Of a stretch of DNA of 18,125 nt, positions 15,489 through 18,125 are shown one piece after another. A program made the translations under genes and the position numbers. The notes beneath the pieces were generated by a model. That model saw nothing but the letters and a program-made list of their open reading frames with translations. It did no database searches and was not told the origin of the DNA. The stretch spans positions 1 to 18,125 of the forward strand of contig CAJWNF010000001.1 in the NCBI GenBank assembly GCA_913044155.1, given 5' to 3'. Position 1 is the first letter of the stretch, and each line of letters starts with the position of its first letter. Source of the stretch: an uncultured Gammaproteobacteria bacterium. Lineage in GTDB: Bacteria > Pseudomonadota > Gammaproteobacteria > PS1 > Thioglobaceae.

Positions 15489-17525
15489 CTACGAAGACAG
15501 ATGAGAGATATCTGCAACTGATAAAAACAATTTTCTGACACGCTCAATTAGACTAAGGCGGGCTTGCCTTAGTTTGGTATCTTTAACATTCACCATAACA
15601 TTATCAAAAAAGTCATCAATCACTTCTTTTAAAGCGAGAAGTGAAGACATAATTGATCCGTAATCTTTTTCCTTCTTCAGTTTCTCTGTAATTGTTTGAG
15701 TTGCCTGATAGAGTTTTTTCTCTGCTTCTTGTTCAAGCAACTTAAGGTTAAGTTTAGGTTCTATGTCATCGCAGTCTTTTAGAATATTTGCAATTCGCTT
15801 ATTTGCTTCAATTAAACTTCTAGATTCGCTATGCTGAATAAATTCATTTAGGGCTTCAATTCTTAGATGAAAGTCCAAAGGTGATTCAGGGCTAACCGCC
15901 AATACTGCTTCAAAGACGTTGCCATCGACATGACTCTCTTTATAGTAGGCCTTCAAGCGTTCCATCATAAATTTATAGATTTCACTGGATATATTTCTAT
16001 TGACTTCTTTGGAATGTAGATTCAGAGAAGAATCAATCAACTCTATCAAATTTAAATCTTTTTTTCCTTCTACCAATATGCGCAATAAACCTAATGCAAG
16101 TCTCCTTAATGCATAAGGATCCTTTGAGCCGGTTGGACCATTACCAATACCATAGATACCTGTAATTGAGTCCAACCTATCAGCAATAGCTACAACTGAC
16201 CCTTCATCTGTAGAGGGAAGTTTGTCGCCTGAAAATCTTGGTAAATATTGATCTCTAATAGCAAAAGCAACTTTTTTTTCTTCGCCATCATAAAGCGCAT
16301 AGTGTTCACCCATAATTCCTTGTAAGTCGGCAAACTCACCTACCATATCTGTCATTAAGTCTGATTTTGAAAGAAGGCCTGCACGAGCGCAAACTTCACT
16401 ATCTAGATTCAATTTACTCGCTATGTGACTACTAAGCTTTTCTATTCGCTTAGCCTTATCAGCCATCGAACCGAGAGATTTCATAAACAAAACACTTTCC
16501 AGATCGACAAGCCTTTGGTCTAAACTCTTTGCTCTGTCTTGGTTCCAAAAAAACTCAGCATCTGCTAACCTTGGACGAATTACGCGTTCGTTTCCCTCAA
16601 CTATAACATCCATATTATTTGACTCAATATTGGCCACAGAAATGAATAATGGTAATAGTTTATTGCCCTTATCAACTAGATGGAAGTATTTTTGATGAGA
16701 CTTCATTGCTGAAATAATTGCCTCCTCTGGGACATCTAAATATTTCTTATCAAAATTACCTAGAAAGGCATAAGGGTATTCGATCAGTGCACAAACCTCC
16801 TCTAGTAAAGAATCATCAATCACAGCCTCTGCGTTTTTGTCACTTGCAATCGCAATCACTTGTTGACGAATTAACTCCTTACGTAAATCAAAATCAACCT
16901 CGATTTTAGCTTTTTTTCGCATTGTAGCTTGATACTTTGCCGCACTAGGTATTTCGATAATTGAGTCATTTGAAAACCTTAAGCCCCTAGATTTATTCCC
17001 ACTAGAAAGACCCATTATTTTTGATGGGACGATTTTCTCATCAAGCATCATTACCAGCCAATGAACAGGTCTAACAAATGAGTAGTCAGAATCTCCCCAT
17101 TGCATTGCTCTAGTTACAGGTATATTTTTTATCGCTGATTTAACAGCTATAGGTAATAGATCAAATACTTTCTCACCCTTCATTCTAGTCTTATAAAAAT
17201 AGTATTCTTTTCCCTCTGAATGCTGTTTTTTAAGATTAATTTTATCTATACCACAAGATTTGGCAAAACCCTCAACTGCCTTATCGGGAGAACCTATGGC
17301 TGGACCTTTTTTTTCAATAAGTTGACTCTTCTGTTTAGACTGAAGTTGTTTTATAAAAACCGCTAAACGTCTTGGAGTGGCAAAGCAATCAACTTTTCCC
17401 ATTTCCAATCCTAGATTTTCAAGTTCAGTAACTAGGTTATCTCTCAGTGAATTAGAAAGTTTACGGAGTAATTTAGGCGGAAGTTCTTCAGTGCCTAATT
17501 CAAGTATAAAATCATGCTTTTCCAT
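15489..17525 (-). CDS. glyS: Glycyl-tRNA synthetase beta subunit
   Basis: GlyS is the large subunit of the bacterial alpha2beta2 glycyl-tRNA synthetase; it binds tRNA while GlyQ forms glycyl-adenylate. The 678 residues match the usual 680-690. Recognisable segments run in the normal order: FILELGTEELPPK (6-18), CFATPRRLAVFI (47-58), the SHQKYF block (276-281), RPRLADAEFFW (317-327), ADRLDSITGIY (448-458) and PTGSKDPYALRRLALGLLRI (464-483), then the carboxy-terminal anticodon-binding domain. The ATG at 17525 fits the family amino end. glyQ normally lies directly upstream, often overlapping; here the upstream neighbour is a TolA-like gene 88 bases away, so glyQ must be elsewhere. A TATAAT (17572-17577) and two copies of a palindrome lie in that gap. 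dtd follows in the same direction. Confidence 0.97.
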   Translation of the reverse strand: MEKHDFILELGTEELPPKLLRKLSNSLRDNLVTELENLGLEMGKVDCFATPRRLAVFIKQLQSKQKSQLIEKKGPAIGSPDKAVEGFAKSCGIDKINLKKQHSEGKEYYFYKTRMKGEKVFDLLPIAVKSAIKNIPVTRAMQWGDSDYSFVRPVHWLVMMLDEKIVPSKIMGLSSGNKSRGLRFSNDSIIEIPSAAKYQATMRKKAKIEVDFDLRKELIRQQVIAIASDKNAEAVIDDSLLEEVCALIEYPYAFLGNFDKKYLDVPEEAIISAMKSHQKYFHLVDKGNKLLPLFISVANIESNNMDVIVEGNERVIRPRLADAEFFWNQDRAKSLDQRLVDLESVLFMKSLGSMADKAKRIEKLSSHIASKLNLDSEVCARAGLLSKSDLMTDMVGEFADLQGIMGEHYALYDGEEKKVAFAIRDQYLPRFSGDKLPSTDEGSVVAIADRLDSITGIYGIGNGPTGSKDPYALRRLALGLLRILVEGKKDLNLIELIDSSLNLHSKEVNRNISSEIYKFMMERLKAYYKESHVDGNVFEAVLAVSPESPLDFHLRIEALNEFIQHSESRSLIEANKRIANILKDCDDIEPKLNLKLLEQEAEKKLYQATQTITEKLKKEKDYGSIMSSLLALKEVIDDFFDNVMVNVKDTKLRQARLSLIERVRKLFLSVADISHLSS

Positions 17526-17571
17526 GCTTGTTATTTTAGCTTATTGATTGATTTTGTTATGGGATAGATAA

Positions 17572-17577
17572 ATTATA
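17572..17577 (-). promoter_or_regulatory. Candidate -10 element of glyS
   Basis: A perfect TATAAT on the minus strand lies 46 bases before the glyS ATG, giving a predicted leader of about 40 bases. The -35 position is poor (TTTAGT at 17 bp spacing) and lies within the TAGTTAACTA palindrome region, which could mean regulator-dependent transcription or a false match. Confidence 0.3.
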
Positions 17578-17588
17578 ATTTTATTTGA

Positions 17589-17626
17589 TAGTTAACTAAA
17601 TTTACCAATGGAACTAGTTAACTAAA
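17589..17626. repeat. Two copies of TAGTTAACTAAA containing a 10-bp palindrome
   Basis: The 12-base sequence TAGTTAACTAAA occurs at 17589-17600 and again at 17615-17626. Each copy holds the perfect palindrome TAGTTAACTA, and the copies are 26 bases apart, about two and a half helical turns. The second copy spans the TolA-like stop codon; the first lies just upstream of a possible glyS -10. The repeat itself is certain; an operator role is inference. Confidence 0.5.
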
Positions 17627-18125
17627 AAACGGAAAAGTACTTCTTTCTCGAATACGCTTTCATCAGGAGCGATAGGTAGAGGGGATGCTTTATAGACAGC
17701 CCTTCCAATTGAGTCTTTAAATGAGCGCGCCTTGTCACTGTCATCAAGCGTACAGTTCTGAACATTTACAGCCTCCACAACACCCTCAATGCTTTGTAAA
17801 ATATAGACCTCACAACTCCAATCATCTTCGGCACCTTGATACATCCAATAACTTCTAACTCTTGCGGCGATATGAGCTTTATAGGCGCTTTTTAAGGTAT
17901 TGAGCTGGTCTTCAATTTTGAGCTGTCTTTCAAAGTCTTGATCTGCTTGTATCTCTTCTGTAAGAAGCCGTTGATATTGCTCTTGTTCAAAGGCTTCTTT
18001 TTGAGCCGCCCTTTCAGCTTCAAGCTGGTCTTTTTTCTGCTTCTCTTCTTCGGTAAGTTGTTTTGCGATTTCAGCTTGCTCCTCTGCGAGTTCTTTTTGT
18101 AAAGCTGCTTCTTTTGCTTTTTCTT
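17614..18125 (-). CDS. tolA: TolA-like envelope protein, carboxy-terminal part only; 5' end cut by window edge
   Basis: The minus-strand frame is open from the right edge to the TAG at 17614-17616, giving about 170 residues; the amino end and its membrane anchor lie outside the window. The first roughly 95 residues are rich in Lys, Glu, Gln and Ala (KQLTEEEKQKKDQLEAERAA, then EQEQYQRLLTEEIQADQ), as in the long periplasmic helix of TolA. The remainder fits the TolA/TonB carboxy-terminal fold: YKAHIAARVRSYWMYQG, SCEVYILQSIEGVVEAVNV, SFKDSIGRAVYKASPLPIAP, then a final VLFRFLVN strand. TolA links inner-membrane TolQR to the outer-membrane TolB-Pal system and supports envelope constriction at division. 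TolB normally follows tolA; here glyS does. A cysteine pair (CEVYIL and NCTLDD) could form the disulfide seen in some TolA domains. A TonB-like protein is the alternative. Confidence 0.85.
   Translation of the reverse strand, partial: EKAKEAALQKELAEEQAEIAKQLTEEEKQKKDQLEAERAAQKEAFEQEQYQRLLTEEIQADQDFERQLKIEDQLNTLKSAYKAHIAARVRSYWMYQGAEDDWSCEVYILQSIEGVVEAVNVQNCTLDDSDKARSFKDSIGRAVYKASPLPIAPDESVFEKEVLFRFLVN

Noticed and set aside
1..18125. Defence island, prophage, biosynthetic cluster, CRISPR or transposon
   Set aside because: Every sizeable frame is accounted for by a recognised conserved family; there are no integrases, transposases, spaced repeats or long unexplained genes.

Overview
The window is an ordinary, tightly packed chromosomal segment of an AT-rich gammaproteobacterium, most likely a marine lineage with a small genome. 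The assignment rests on E. coli-like DinG with its cysteine cluster, a 323-residue IspB, split-type GlyS, RlmE, RuvA/RuvC and a TolA-like protein, together with AT-rich DNA, short intergenic gaps and many overlapping genes. The exact genus cannot be read from the sequence. I see no tRNA, rRNA, insertion sequence, prophage, CRISPR array or defence system, and no intergenic gap exceeds about 165 bases.

Layout. At the left edge, on the minus strand, is the amino-terminal 320 residues of an asparagine-synthase-family amidotransferase that resembles the osmoprotectant (N-acetylglutaminylglutamine amide) branch more than true AsnB. Diverging from it is a plus-strand run, leuC-leuD-ruvA, with both junctions overlapping. 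It meets, with no spacer at all, a minus-strand pair: typA (bipA), then an RND efflux permease. Diverging from typA is a plus-strand run rlmE-ispB-dinG, then a separate gene for a cation diffusion facilitator transporter read from a TTG start. This converges on ruvC (minus). A thioredoxin gene diverges from ruvC and overlaps tail-to-tail with an ArsC/YffB-like gene. That gene ends a minus-strand run glyS-dtd-arsC-like, which lies downstream of a TolA-like gene cut by the right edge.

Function. The genes are mostly housekeeping: leucine synthesis (LeuCD), Holliday-junction processing (RuvA, RuvC), rRNA methylation and ribosome assembly (RlmE, BipA), quinone side-chain synthesis (IspB), repair helicase (DinG), glycine charging plus tRNA proofreading (GlyS, Dtd), thiol chemistry (thioredoxin, YffB-like), export of metals and small molecules (CDF, RND), envelope integrity (TolA-like) and probably osmoprotection.

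What stands out is rearranged gene order rather than a new system: ruvA is coupled to leuD and lies about 10 kb from ruvC with no ruvB in view; glyS lacks glyQ beside it and is co-oriented with dtd; the RND pump has no adjacent adaptor; rlmE is followed by ispB instead of ftsH; and tolA is followed by glyS instead of tolB. Smaller points are a paired 10-bp palindrome upstream of glyS, a 12-bp palindrome upstream of the metal transporter, and a promoter placement suggesting leaderless ruvC mRNA.
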